From Haloarcula rubripromontorii (lineage in GTDB: Archaea; Halobacteriota; Halobacteria; Halobacteriales; Haloarculaceae): a stretch of DNA of 64,000 bases. The notes below the pieces were generated by a model. It worked only from the letters and a program-made list of their open reading frames with translations, had not been told where the DNA came from and did no database searches. A program made the translations under genes and the position numbers. Shown one piece after another: positions 34,718 through 44,611 of the stretch (position 1 is its first letter; every line of letters starts with the position of its first letter). The stretch spans positions 352,076 to 416,075 of the forward strand of contig NZ_LIUF01000004.1 of NCBI RefSeq assembly GCF_001280425.1, given 5' to 3'.

Positions 34718-36478
34718 TCAGTCGGTCCCCGTCGCAGCGTCGTCGCTCCGTTCGGAGATGTCCGTCACCATCTCGTCGCCAGCAGTCACGATATCCATGT
34801 CGTCCCGTTCGGAGAGGTCCTGGATGGTTTCCGCGAACTCCTCAGACTCGAGTATCTGGTACTCATTGTCGAGCCCCAGATACACCGTGTAACACATCAG
34901 ACACAGGATGAGCGCGAACGGGAGTCCTGTAGTGATTGCGGCCGTCTGGAGCGCCGTCAGGCCGCCACCGATGAGCAGGATGGATGCGACAAGTCCCTCC
35001 GTGAGGGCCCAGAATATCCGTTGCGTTCGCGGAACGTCGTGTTTGCCGCCCGAGGTCAGGTGGTCGATCACCAGCGACCCTGAGTCCGACGACGTGACGA
35101 AGAACGTGATGACCAGCAGGGTCGCGAGCAGTCCGCTGACGACACCGAGCGGGAACTGCTCCAGCAGGGCGAACATCGCGACGGTCTGGCCGACTTCGTT
35201 GTAGGTCGCTAACGCCTGCCCGTTCCCCATGAGCGAATTGAACATCGCGCTCCCACCGAACACCGACAGCCAGAGCGTCGAGAACAGCGACGGAAGGAAC
35301 AGCACGCCCAGGACGAACTCCCGAACGGACCGGCCCTTCGAAATGCGCGCGATGAACATGCCGACGAACGGCGACCACGCGATCCACCAGCCCCAGTAGA
35401 ACACGGTCCAGGCGGTGGGGGTGCCGTTCGCGGCTTCGTTGAGCGTCCCGGTGAAGAACCCGAGCGCAAGGATGTTCCCGAAGTACGCGCCGAGCCCCTC
35501 GACCCACGTCCCGAAGATGTACACCGTGGGACCCACGATAACGAGGAACCCGAGAAGCGCGAACATCAGGTAGAGGTTGAGCGTACTCAGGCGTTTGACC
35601 CCACCGTCGAGCCCTGCCGCAACTGAGAGCGTCGCGATGAGCGTGATACCGGCGATGAGTGCGACCTGCGGCCAGGTCCCCGTCGGGACACTCACCGCAC
35701 CGAGCATGTCCCCGCCAACGTAGGACAGTCCCGTGTTGACCTGCGCAACACCGAGTCCCAGCGAGGTCGACAGCCCGAACAGCGTCGCGAACACCGTCAC
35801 GAGGTCGATGATGTGGCCCGGCCAGCCGTAGATTCGCTCACCAAGGAGGGGCCAGAATATCGACCGGAACGTGAGCGGAAGCCCGCGGTTGAACGAGAAG
35901 AACGCGAGGCCCAGTCCCACCAGTCCGTACACCGCCCACGGGTGAAAGCCCCAGTGGAAGAACGTCTGTGCCATCGCAGCGGCCGCTGCGCCGCCGGTGC
36001 CGGCCTCGGCTCCGAAGAAACTCGGTGGGTTCTGGAAGTAGTACAGCGGTTCCGAGACGCTGAAGAACATGAGTCCGATGCCCATACCGGCGCTGAACAG
36101 CATCGCCATCCAGGAGAAGTCGCTGAACTCCTTCTCGGCCTCGACGCCGCCGATTTTTATTTTACCGTACTTGCTGAACGCAAAGTACAGCAATGTGACG
36201 ATGAACACGTTCACCGCCAGCAGGTAGAACCAGCCGAAGGTGTCCCCGATTGTGTTGAACAACCACGTGTACGCTGAGGCTGCTGTGTCGCCGAGCAGTA
36301 TCGTCACTGCGATAAACAGCGCAATTATCGCCAGTGCCACCGGGAAGACAACTGGATGAATGTCGAATCCAGCCGCCTGGATGTTCGTGTCACCGGGCTC
36401 ACGGTCTGACTCCGGGTGGAACAGCTCTACCTGCAGTCCGTCCGACATATCACCGGTTGGATCGTCACTATCTGCCAT
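34718..36478 (-). CDS. BCCT-family osmolyte transporter
   Basis: A 586-residue betaine/choline/carnitine transporter, normally sodium- or proton-coupled, importing compatible solutes. About 12 hydrophobic helices are present. The glycine stretch SAGMGIGLMFFSVSEPLYYF (about 129-148) and the family signature WTVFYWGWWIAWSPFVGMF followed by IARISKGRSVREFVLG (about 360-395) are clear. The C-terminal cytoplasmic tail is acidic. Substrate cannot be fixed, but nearby dimethylglycine-dehydrogenase-like and DmdA-like genes make glycine betaine or DMSP attractive. An AT-rich box near 36672 may be its promoter. Confidence 0.93.
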   Translation of the reverse strand: MADSDDPTGDMSDGLQVELFHPESDREPGDTNIQAAGFDIHPVVFPVALAIIALFIAVTILLGDTAASAYTWLFNTIGDTFGWFYLLAVNVFIVTLLYFAFSKYGKIKIGGVEAEKEFSDFSWMAMLFSAGMGIGLMFFSVSEPLYYFQNPPSFFGAEAGTGGAAAAAMAQTFFHWGFHPWAVYGLVGLGLAFFSFNRGLPLTFRSIFWPLLGERIYGWPGHIIDLVTVFATLFGLSTSLGLGVAQVNTGLSYVGGDMLGAVSVPTGTWPQVALIAGITLIATLSVAAGLDGGVKRLSTLNLYLMFALLGFLVIVGPTVYIFGTWVEGLGAYFGNILALGFFTGTLNEAANGTPTAWTVFYWGWWIAWSPFVGMFIARISKGRSVREFVLGVLFLPSLFSTLWLSVFGGSAMFNSLMGNGQALATYNEVGQTVAMFALLEQFPLGVVSGLLATLLVITFFVTSSDSGSLVIDHLTSGGKHDVPRTQRIFWALTEGLVASILLIGGGLTALQTAAITTGLPFALILCLMCYTVYLGLDNEYQILESEEFAETIQDLSERDDMDIVTAGDEMVTDISERSDDAATGTD

Positions 36479-36889
36479 ACGTTACCCCTCTCGAACGTGG
36501 TACTGGTCTGTGGAGTCTCATTGTCGTAGTCTCGGTCTTGCTCTGTCACGGTCCGCTGCCACCGTCATGCCAGCGATGTCCCAGCGATAGGCGTCTGCAG
36601 CGTTCGCATCCTGTTTGACTCTCTGTGCTCGCTTGCAGGCACTGTGTGCCCGCGGGGCTATTGTCGACGTATTTTATGTGCTACTGAGTCTCATACGTAT
36701 CCACTGATGCAACTCTAATAAAGGTTCACATTAAACACCAATATATGAGGGATTAGGGCGCTATACTGCCGTGGTTCGGCAGACATTTACATTATCTAGT
36801 ACATTGTGGTTTGGTACTTCCCCGCGAGTCGGTCGCCAATCGCGTACCCCGGTGAGTGTTTTTATTTCGGACTCCCGCCTATCGCCGCT
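36479..36889. other. Divergent intergenic region
   Basis: About 410 bp between the BCCT gene and a small membrane-protein gene. A perfect inverted repeat CTGCCG-N5-CGGCAG lies at 36766-36782, and a TTTTTATTT box at about 36859-36867 sits close enough to the ATG at 36890 for leaderless transcription. No gene seen. Confidence 0.45.
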
Positions 36890-37051
36890 ATGGCACGACT
36901 TCTGGCGACGGGAGCGGCCGCGGTGGCAGCACTGCTGATGGGCGTCGGTCTCATCGGGATGACAGCTGGCGACTTTCGGCTCGCAGGATTTAGCTTCCTC
37001 AGTGCGAGTCTGGTGATTTACATACGCGAAACGCGGCTGATAGACGCGTAG
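36890..37051 (+). CDS. Very small membrane protein
   Basis: A 53-residue protein (MARLLATGAAAV) with two hydrophobic segments (about 3-22 and 28-42) and a charged C-terminus (RETRLIDA). The start is supported by a TATA-like box about 25-30 bp upstream. No known function. It converges on the UspA gene with 6 bp between stops. Confidence 0.55.
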   Translation: MARLLATGAAAVAALLMGVGLIGMTAGDFRLAGFSFLSASLVIYIRETRLIDA

Positions 37052-37057
37052 CGGTTG

Positions 37058-37501
37058 TCAAATATCGTTGACGCTCATCCGCTGGCTGATGACTGGCACG
37101 CTCGACGTTCTGACCACCTTGTCCGTCGTCCCGCCGAGGAGGTTTCCGAGTTTCCCGCGGAACGCCGACCCCAGAACGATTGCGTCCATCCCTTCATCTT
37201 CGGCGAACTCCACGATCTCTTCGCTGGGCGCACCGGTTTTGAAATGCGTCTCGTAGTCGACGCCGTGTTCTTCGGCGACAGTCCCGAGATTCGCCAACAC
37301 CTCCTCGCCGTAGTTCCGATACTCCTCTCGCATTTCCTCCTCGTCATCCCTGAGCGCGAGCGCACGCGGTGTCCCCGGGAGGTCGATGACGTACAATGCA
37401 TGCACTGTCGAGCCGAGCGCAGCAGCGAGTTCGATGCCGTGTTCTGCCCCTTTCCTGGCCTCGTCGCTGCCGTCGTACGGGACGAGTATGTGGTCGTACA
37501 T
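37058..37501 (-). CDS. Universal stress protein (UspA family)
   Basis: A 147-residue UspA-fold protein starting at 37501 (MYDHILVPYDGSDEA). The conserved N-terminus and the C-terminal beta-strand VPVISQ are present. The usual ATP motif G-x2-G-x9-G-S/T reads GSAFRGKLGNLLGGT here, so the second glycine is Phe; ATP binding may be altered. Family members help in stress survival. It follows threonine deaminase on the same strand with about 90 bp between. Confidence 0.9.
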   Translation of the reverse strand: MYDHILVPYDGSDEARKGAEHGIELAAALGSTVHALYVIDLPGTPRALALRDDEEEMREEYRNYGEEVLANLGTVAEEHGVDYETHFKTGAPSEEIVEFAEDEGMDAIVLGSAFRGKLGNLLGGTTDKVVRTSSVPVISQRMSVNDI

Positions 37502-37591
37502 GGTACTTGACTCATGTGTAATTCCCACACATACCTGTTATAGGTTTCCCCGCGTCTGGCGTCAAGCCGTCGATCTGAGCGCGGATTCGGC

Positions 37592-38854
37592 TTACAGTGC
37601 GCCGTTCTGGGCCTTGCGTGCGACGTTGTCGACAGGATAGCCTGCGTCACGAATCGCTGTGATGATGGTTTGTGCGTGCTCGGCACCACTCGTCTCGACG
37701 TTGAACACGAGGTAGGCCTCCCCGATTTCGAGATTCTCGACGGACCGTTCGTGTCTGACATCGTGGATATTGGCACCCTGTCTGGCGATGACACCGGATA
37801 TTTCTTCCATCACGCCCGGCTGATCGTTGATGCGGACCCGGAGCTGCAGGAGCTGTTGGCGCTCTGTGAGCGCGTGGATGAGAACCTCACGCATCTGTGT
37901 CATGTCGAGGTTCCCACCACAGAGTAGCGGCATCACTGTCTCCCCAGACACGTCGAGGCCGTCGCTCAGCACAGCGGCCACGGAGGCGGCCCCGGCACCT
38001 TCGACGACCTGTTTGGCCCGTTCCATCAGCAGGAGAATCGCCTGTGCAATATCGGTGTCCGAAACCGTCACGACCTCGTCGACGTTCGCCTCGATAATGC
38101 CAAGCGTCGTCTCCGAGATACCGCCGGTGGCGATACCGTCGGCGATTGTGTCGACCTCGTCAAGCACGACCGGAATCCCCTTGTCGAGGCTCTCGTGGAC
38201 GGTCTCCGCACCGGTCGCCTGAACGCCGACGACGCGCGTTTCGGGCGAGAGATGTTTGATAGCAGTTGAGACACCGCTGATGAGACCGCCGCCGCCGATG
38301 GGAACGACGACCGTGTCGACATCGGGGCAGTCGTGGTACATCTCCGTGCCGAGGGTCCCCTGTCCGGCGATGATGTCCAGGTCGTCGTAGGCGTGGACGA
38401 ACGCGGCATCGGTCTCCTCGACGGCGGCCTGGGCGTGGGACATCGTCTCCTGGAAGTCGTTGCCGACCAGTTCGACGCTCGCGCCGTAGCCTCTTGTGGC
38501 ATCGATCTTCGCCTGTGGTGCGTTCTCCGGCATGAAAATAGTCGCCTCCGCCCCGCACTTCGTCGCGGCGAGGGCGACGCCCTGCGCGTGGTTGCCAGCG
38601 CTGGCGGCGACGAATGACTCCACGCCGTCGGCGACATCCTGTGAGATTTTGTTGTACGCGCCTCTGGTTTTAAACGAGCCAGTCCACTGGAGGTGTTCCA
38701 TCTTCAGGTGTACCTCAGCATCGACAAACCCGCCGAGGGACGTACTCCGCTCGACCGGCGTCTTTTTCACGACTGTGTCGTCGTCCAGTCGTTCGCGGGC
38801 TCGTTCGATGTCTGCGTACGTGACGGGCAGCGTGTCCGATTCTGTTTGTGTCAT
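37592..38854 (-). CDS. ilvA: Threonine ammonia-lyase with ACT domain
   Basis: A 420-residue PLP enzyme converting threonine to 2-oxobutanoate and ammonia, for isoleucine synthesis or threonine breakdown. The PLP Lys lies in WTGSFKTRGAYNKI (about residue 62); ASAGNHAQGVA and PIGGGGLISG bind the cofactor. Residues about 325-405 form an ACT domain (VRINDQPGVMEEISGVIARQGANI), typical of the short catabolic/allosteric form. It lies 49 bp downstream of the flavoprotein gene on the same strand, so may be co-transcribed. Confidence 0.93.
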   Translation of the reverse strand: MTQTESDTLPVTYADIERARERLDDDTVVKKTPVERSTSLGGFVDAEVHLKMEHLQWTGSFKTRGAYNKISQDVADGVESFVAASAGNHAQGVALAATKCGAEATIFMPENAPQAKIDATRGYGASVELVGNDFQETMSHAQAAVEETDAAFVHAYDDLDIIAGQGTLGTEMYHDCPDVDTVVVPIGGGGLISGVSTAIKHLSPETRVVGVQATGAETVHESLDKGIPVVLDEVDTIADGIATGGISETTLGIIEANVDEVVTVSDTDIAQAILLLMERAKQVVEGAGAASVAAVLSDGLDVSGETVMPLLCGGNLDMTQMREVLIHALTERQQLLQLRVRINDQPGVMEEISGVIARQGANIHDVRHERSVENLEIGEAYLVFNVETSGAEHAQTIITAIRDAGYPVDNVARKAQNGAL

Positions 38855-38903
38855 AATTGGTATCGTCTCGGGGCGTCTGTCAAAGTTGTTGGGTCATGTC
38901 CCG

Positions 38904-41456
38904 CTATCTGATGATTCGCTCTCGGGCCGGATCGAACAGCGGTTCGTCACGCACCGTCGCGTCGTATGTCTCGCCCTCGCACTGTATCTGAACCGACGTG
39001 CCGGCTTCGGCGTGTTCGGTCGGGACGTACGTGTACGCGATCGACTCGTCGATGCTGTAGCCGTAGTTCCCGGCCTGCACGTAGCCGAGTGCCTCGCCGT
39101 CTTTCAGAACTGGTCGGCCGCTCAGCATGATATCTGTCGAGTCGTCCAGCGTCACCGGCGTGATTTTGCTGTCGATACCCGCCTCGCGTGCGGTTTCCAG
39201 CGCCGCCTTGCCGATGAACTCGGTGTCCATGTCGACGGCGAAGGGCAGCCCGGCCTCGAAGGGGTTCGAGTCCGTGTCGATGTCCGTCCCCCAGAGGCGG
39301 TAGCCTTTCTCTAATCGCATGGAACCGAGCGCGCCGCCGCCCATCGGCCGGACGCCGAGGTCCTGGCCGGCCTCCCACAGCGTCTCCCAGAGGCGCTGGC
39401 CGTACTCCGTCGGAGCCCACAGCTCCCAGCCGAGTTCGCCGACGTAGGAGACCCGCAACGCGATGACCGGCACGTCGCCGACGTACATCCGCTTGGCCCG
39501 GAAGTACGGGAAGCCATCGTTGGTCACGTCGGCGTCGGTACACCGCTGGAGGAGGAGCCGGGCGTTCGGGCCCCAGAGACCGATTGTCGATTTCGCCCCT
39601 TCCTCGACGTGGACCGACACCGTCTCGGGGGCGTGGTCCTCCAGCCAGCCGCCGTGGATGCCGGGCGAGTTGCCGCCGCCGGTCGTCACCATGTACTCCT
39701 CGTCGTCGAGTTTGACGACAGTGATGTCCGCGAGAATCCCGCCGCCGTCGTTCAGCAGCAGGGAGTAGCGGACCTGCCCGGTGTCGATGTCCATGTCGTT
39801 GCTACAGACCCGCTGGAGGAACGCCCCGCTGCCATCGCCCTCGACCATAATCGAGGAGAACGTCGACATGTCGAACATCGACACCTTCTCGCGGGTGTGG
39901 AGGTGTTCGGCGGCCTCGATTTTCGAGCGGTTGATTCCCTGCCAGCCGTCCTGGTTGGGAATCCGGTCCTCGTACTTCGCTACCAGGTCGGCGTTTGACT
40001 CGTAGTACTGTGGCGTCTCCCAGCCGCCGCTCTGGTAGAACTCCGCGCCGAGTTCTTTCTGTTGGTGGTAGAACGGGCTCGTCCGGAGTCCCCGGTGGTC
40101 GTCGGGCTGCCACCGCGGCTCGACGATGCTGTACACCTGCTCGTAGCGCTTGGCCCCGCGGTCGACGAAGTAGTCCTTCTCGCCGGCGTGGGGCTCGAAC
40201 CGCCGGACGTGGATGCCGCCGGTGTCGACCGGGCCCGAGGGCAGTCGCGGAACGCCGTTTTCCATCCACTCCGCGAGGATGCGGCCGTACCCACCGGAGT
40301 GAGTCCACCAGATGGCCAGCCCCGTCCAGAGGCCGTCGACCTGCGCCGTCTCGCCGACGGCGGGCATCCCGTCGGGCGTGAACACGAAGATGCCGTTCTC
40401 GGTGGCCTCGTACTCTACGTCCTGAGTCGCCGGGAGCAGTTCGTCGAAGGCCTGCTTGGCTGACTTGTCCCGCCCGCGGTGGGTCGGCGTCTCCCAGTGT
40501 TCTTTCGTGAACCCTCTGACCGAAGCCTGGTGTTCCTCGGTGTTTTTCCCCATCGCTTCGGGGTCGACCGAGAGCGTCTCGTGGTTGTACGACCCCATCC
40601 CGAGCGCGTCGCCGTGGGTCCGGAAGTACAGCGAGTGGTCCTGGTCGCGGCCGACGGGCTGGTGTGGCCCCTCGCTCATGTACTCCGCGATAGAGCGGTC
40701 CCCAGGAACATCGAGGCCGGTCGTGTTGTCCCCGACAGAGGTCTCGGCGTCGGCGAGTTCGTCCATCGGTTCGGTGACGACGTACTGGTGTTCGACCGGT
40801 GCAATCGGCAGGTCCAGCCCGGCGAGTTGGCCGGTCTGGTAGCCCCAGTTGTTGGTTGCGATGACCGCTCGCTCGCAGTCGATTCGCCCCTTGTCTGTCT
40901 CGACGGCGGTGATTTCACCGCCCGACACATCCAGATCCGTGACCTCCGTGTTCCCGTAGAACGACGCCGAGGAGTGTTCCATGTACCACTGGAGCGCGGC
41001 GATGCCGTCGACGCGGCCGTCGGTCGGCGAGTAGTAGCCGCCAAGAATCTCGTCCTCGTCGACCAGCGGGAGGTGTTCGGTGACCTCTTCGGGCGAGAGC
41101 AGTTGTGGCTCGGGCAGTCCGTAAGAGGTGGCCCACTCGACGCGCCGCCGGAGGAAGTCCATCCGCTCCTCGCTCCGGGCCACCTCGATGCCACCGACCT
41201 CGTCGTAGACACCGGCGTCGGAGAGTAATCGGCTGGTGTAGTGTGCCGTCTTCGTCTGTATCTTCGACGGCGATGTCTGGAACATGATGCCGGGTGCGTG
41301 GACCGACGACCCGCCGGTGACCGGAAGCGGCCCCTGGTCGATGACGACAACATCCTCCGCGCCGAGTTCCGTCAGGTGATACGCGACGCTACACCCGACG
41401 GCCCCGGCACCGATAACGACTGTATCCGCCCGAGACGGGGGAGTCTCTGTGCTCAT
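38904..41456 (-). CDS. Dimethylglycine/sarcosine dehydrogenase-like flavoprotein with GcvT domains (copy A)
   Basis: An 850-residue fusion. The N-terminal FAD-dependent oxidoreductase domain shows VIGAGAVGCSVAYHL (about 15-29) and SSVHAPGIMFQ with His53 where related dehydrogenases carry covalent FAD. A central FAD-oxidase middle domain is followed from about residue 470 by a GcvT-type THF-binding domain and C-terminal barrel (GYVQAGNYGYSIDESIAYTYV). Such enzymes oxidatively remove an N-methyl group and transfer it to THF as 5,10-methylene-THF. A close paralog lies just upstream (41673-44243). A TATTTAAG box about 30 bp upstream marks a separate promoter. Exact amine is unknown. Confidence 0.9.
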   Translation of the reverse strand: MSTETPPSRADTVVIGAGAVGCSVAYHLTELGAEDVVVIDQGPLPVTGGSSVHAPGIMFQTSPSKIQTKTAHYTSRLLSDAGVYDEVGGIEVARSEERMDFLRRRVEWATSYGLPEPQLLSPEEVTEHLPLVDEDEILGGYYSPTDGRVDGIAALQWYMEHSSASFYGNTEVTDLDVSGGEITAVETDKGRIDCERAVIATNNWGYQTGQLAGLDLPIAPVEHQYVVTEPMDELADAETSVGDNTTGLDVPGDRSIAEYMSEGPHQPVGRDQDHSLYFRTHGDALGMGSYNHETLSVDPEAMGKNTEEHQASVRGFTKEHWETPTHRGRDKSAKQAFDELLPATQDVEYEATENGIFVFTPDGMPAVGETAQVDGLWTGLAIWWTHSGGYGRILAEWMENGVPRLPSGPVDTGGIHVRRFEPHAGEKDYFVDRGAKRYEQVYSIVEPRWQPDDHRGLRTSPFYHQQKELGAEFYQSGGWETPQYYESNADLVAKYEDRIPNQDGWQGINRSKIEAAEHLHTREKVSMFDMSTFSSIMVEGDGSGAFLQRVCSNDMDIDTGQVRYSLLLNDGGGILADITVVKLDDEEYMVTTGGGNSPGIHGGWLEDHAPETVSVHVEEGAKSTIGLWGPNARLLLQRCTDADVTNDGFPYFRAKRMYVGDVPVIALRVSYVGELGWELWAPTEYGQRLWETLWEAGQDLGVRPMGGGALGSMRLEKGYRLWGTDIDTDSNPFEAGLPFAVDMDTEFIGKAALETAREAGIDSKITPVTLDDSTDIMLSGRPVLKDGEALGYVQAGNYGYSIDESIAYTYVPTEHAEAGTSVQIQCEGETYDATVRDEPLFDPARERIIR

Positions 41457-41672
41457 GTATCTCGTTTGGGACTGTTTCTGTCACAATCTTAAATACACCG
41501 GTGGGGAGAACCACGCAAAGAGTAGACCGCCGGGGAGAGCGCTCAAATATCGATTATTCGTCCGGTATATGAGTGTCTGCTGTCCGTCGGGAAGGGAGAG
41601 TAAACGGCCAGTCGGACTGAACCACAGCGTGTTACAATCCCGATAGAATCAGCGGCGGGTCGGAGACTGCTC

Positions 41673-44243
41673 TCAGACGAGCGGTTCCTCGCGGACCGTC
41701 GCGTCGTAGCGCTCGCCCTCGTAGAGGATTTCGACGGTGGTGCCGGGTTCGGCGTACTCCGGCGGCAGGTACGTGTAAGCGACGCAGGCCCCGACGGTGT
41801 AGCCGTACTCGGCGCTGTGGAGATAGCCGATAGTCTCGTCGCCGTCAAGCACTGGCTTGTTGTCCAGCACCACGGCGTCCTCGTCGTCCAGCGTCAAGCA
41901 CGCAACTTTGTGGTCGATGTTGTCGCCGTCGGCGGCCGCCGCGACCGCCTCCTTGCCGATGAAGTCGGTTTCGAGGTCGACGGCCCAGCCGAGGCCGGCC
42001 TCGTAGGGGTTGTGTTCTGTGTGGAGGTCCTTCCCCCAGAGGCGGAACCCCTTCTCGATTCGCAGGGAGTCGAGCGCGCCGCTGCCGTACGGGCGGATGC
42101 CGTACTCCTCGCCGGCCTCCAAGATGTGCTCCCAGAGGCGCTCGCCGTACTCCGAGGGCGTGTAGAACTCCCAGCCGAGTTCGCCCGCGTAGGAGACACG
42201 GAGCGCGGTCACGGGCACGTTCTTCACGAAGAACTGCTGGCTCGTGAAAAACGGGAAGGCGTCGTCCGACAGGTCGACGTCGGTGACCTTCGACAGGACC
42301 TTCCGGGCGTTCGGGCCGGTACAGACCATCGCCGCCAGACTGGAGGTCACGTCGTTGACGACCACGTCGTCGGGGGATTGCTCGCGCACCCACGCGACGT
42401 GGTTGTTCCCGACCTCGCGGCCGGTCGTCAACAGGAGGTAGCGGTCCTCGTCGGTCCGCGTGACCGTGATGTCAGCCCGGACGCCGCCGCCCTCGTTGCA
42501 CATCAGCGTGTACTTCACGTCGCCCACGTCGATGTCCATGTCGTTCGTACAGAGGTACTGGACGAACTCGCCGGCGTCGCTCCCGATGACCTCCATCTTG
42601 TTGAAGGGGGTCATGTCGTGGAGGCCGACGTTGTTGCGGACGTTCAGCGCCTCGGCACCCTCGATTGGCGACCAGTACTTTGCCTCCCAGCCCTCGCGGT
42701 CGGGAATCCGGTCGCCGTACTCCGCCAGCAGGTCGGCGTTGGAGTCGAACCAGTGTGGTTCCTCCCAGCCCGCCTCGGCCCACAGTTCGGCGTCGTACTC
42801 CTTGTGGGTGTGGTACATCGGGGTCCGGCGGATGTCCCGCTGTTTGTCGGTCCAGACCCACTTGGGGTGCATGATGTTGTAGACGATGCGGTACTCCTCG
42901 CCGCCGATGTCCCGGGCGAAGTCCCAACTGCCCTCGTGGTCGTCGAAGCGGTTCACGTCACAGTGTGCGAGGTCAATCGGACCGGACGGGAGCCGCGGGA
43001 CGCCGTGTTCCATCCACTCGGCGAGGGCCTTCCCGGCCCCGCCGGCGTGGGTGACCCAGATGGCCGCAGCGGTCCAGAGGCCGTCGTACTCCTGGACCGG
43101 CCCCATCACGGGGAGGCCATTGGGCGACTCCGCGAACATGCCGTTGTACTTGTGTTCGAGTTCCTTGCCGGCCGTCGCCGGGATGAGTTCGTCGCTGGCC
43201 TGGCGCGGGGCCTTGTCCGGCCGGTCCGGGTGGGTCGCGTTGTCCATGTGGTAGTCGGTGAACTCGTGGACCGACCCCTGTTCGCCGTCAGGATCGTTGC
43301 CGCCCAGTCCCTGCGGGTCGGGCACGATTGGCTCGTGGTTGTACGAGCCGATGCCGTAGGAATCTCCATGGTTCCGGTAGTACATCGCGTTGTCCTGGTC
43401 GCGGAGAATCGGCCGGTCCGGACCCACGAGGAGCCGTTTCGCCTTCTCCCCGGAGACGTTCTCGTAGTTCTCGAACAGCGGGTGGTCGGTGATGTCGACC
43501 GCGCTGTCGGCCAGTTCGTCGAGCGATTCCGTCATTGTGTACTGGTGTTCGACCGGCGTCACCGGCAGGTGGACGCCGAGCTTCTCGCCGAGTTGCCGGG
43601 CCCAGATGTTCGTCGCCACGACCACCTCGTTGCACTCGATGGTACCGTTCTCGGTGACGACGGCCCGCACCGAGCCGTTCTCGGTTTCCACGTCCTCGGT
43701 GCGCGTGTGCGGAACGAACTTCGCACCCCGGTCCATCGCTTCCCGGGCCAGCGCGTCACACGCGACGACGCCCGAGACTTGCCCGTCCGTTGGGGAGTAG
43801 TAGCCACCCTTGATCTGGTCGGCGTCGACCAGCGGGAGGTGGTCGGTGACTTCCTCTGGGGAGAGCAACTGCGGGTCTTCGATGCCCCAGGCCTTTGCGT
43901 ACTCGACGCGGCGCTGGAGGAAGTCCATGCGCTCCTCGCTCCGGGCCACCTCGATGCCACCTGTTTCGTTGTAGGCCTGGTGTCCGTCAGCCCCTTCGAG
44001 GTCCGAATACAGCCGACGGCTGTAATCCGCAAACTGGCTGAGGGTCTTCGGTTCCGCGGTCTGGAACATGATTCCGGGGGCGTGTGTCGACGATCCACCC
44101 GTAGTCGGCATCGGCCCCTGGTCGACCACGACCACGTCTTCGCGGCCGAGTTCTGTCAGCTGGTAAGCGACGTTACAGCCGACGATTCCAGCACCGACGA
44201 TGACGGTATCGGCCTGGGTCGGCAGGCTATCGGTAGGCTCCAT
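41673..44243 (-). CDS. Dimethylglycine/sarcosine dehydrogenase-like flavoprotein with GcvT domains (copy B)
   Basis: An 856-residue paralog of copy A with the same layout: FAD domain (VIVGAGIVGCNVAYQL, about 14-29; SSTHAPGIMFQ with His54), middle domain, GcvT domain and C-terminal barrel. Shared runs such as GGIEVARSEERMDFL show a tandem duplication followed by divergence, notably in the FAD-domain substrate-side regions. It should also demethylate a methylated glycine with transfer to THF. The two copies may handle successive steps (dimethylglycine then sarcosine) or different amines. About 216 bp separates it from copy A, enough for independent promoters. Confidence 0.9.
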   Translation of the reverse strand: MEPTDSLPTQADTVIVGAGIVGCNVAYQLTELGREDVVVVDQGPMPTTGGSSTHAPGIMFQTAEPKTLSQFADYSRRLYSDLEGADGHQAYNETGGIEVARSEERMDFLQRRVEYAKAWGIEDPQLLSPEEVTDHLPLVDADQIKGGYYSPTDGQVSGVVACDALAREAMDRGAKFVPHTRTEDVETENGSVRAVVTENGTIECNEVVVATNIWARQLGEKLGVHLPVTPVEHQYTMTESLDELADSAVDITDHPLFENYENVSGEKAKRLLVGPDRPILRDQDNAMYYRNHGDSYGIGSYNHEPIVPDPQGLGGNDPDGEQGSVHEFTDYHMDNATHPDRPDKAPRQASDELIPATAGKELEHKYNGMFAESPNGLPVMGPVQEYDGLWTAAAIWVTHAGGAGKALAEWMEHGVPRLPSGPIDLAHCDVNRFDDHEGSWDFARDIGGEEYRIVYNIMHPKWVWTDKQRDIRRTPMYHTHKEYDAELWAEAGWEEPHWFDSNADLLAEYGDRIPDREGWEAKYWSPIEGAEALNVRNNVGLHDMTPFNKMEVIGSDAGEFVQYLCTNDMDIDVGDVKYTLMCNEGGGVRADITVTRTDEDRYLLLTTGREVGNNHVAWVREQSPDDVVVNDVTSSLAAMVCTGPNARKVLSKVTDVDLSDDAFPFFTSQQFFVKNVPVTALRVSYAGELGWEFYTPSEYGERLWEHILEAGEEYGIRPYGSGALDSLRIEKGFRLWGKDLHTEHNPYEAGLGWAVDLETDFIGKEAVAAAADGDNIDHKVACLTLDDEDAVVLDNKPVLDGDETIGYLHSAEYGYTVGACVAYTYLPPEYAEPGTTVEILYEGERYDATVREEPLV

Positions 44244-44611
44244 GACTCTGGGTAAAACGTGCTATGGCGTGGCAATATAGTTACCGCCTGATCCATCTCC
44301 TTTGCAAAATAAAGCCGAATTGTCACGTAGTGTTTCAGAATAACAGGAGTACCATTGTTAATAGATTTGGGTCCCCTGTGGTGATTGTCGCCGCTGTGTA
44401 GGAACTCCAAGTCACGCCTAACAGACAGATTGTATTGTCACCTTATGTATTCATACCCCAGCAGAATGTGTCCCCAACGGTGATTTCACACCATCGATGG
44501 CAGCGTCTCAGCCAGCGGTTCTGTCCCGAAAGAGAATCACAGCACCGCGCTATGTGACCCGGTGCAACGCCCACTCCCAGCGTTTTTGTCCGCGCGCCGC
44601 CGGCCTTGGGT
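44244..44611. other. Divergent intergenic region
   Basis: About 370 bp between copy B and the deacylase gene. A minus-strand ACTATATT box near 44275 may be the copy B promoter and a TTTTT stretch at 44583-44587 lies about 27 bp before the rightward ATG. No gene or repeat recognised. Confidence 0.4.

Noticed and set aside
36766-36782. CTGCCG-N5-CGGCAG hairpin as a terminator
   Set aside because: It lies between divergent genes, with no T-run and no upstream transcript ending there; noted only within the intergenic entry.
41817-44255. 812-residue ORF antisense to the copy B flavoprotein
   Set aside because: It is a long open shadow of a GC-rich gene in the opposite strand; no domain recognised, whereas the minus strand encodes a complete flavoprotein.
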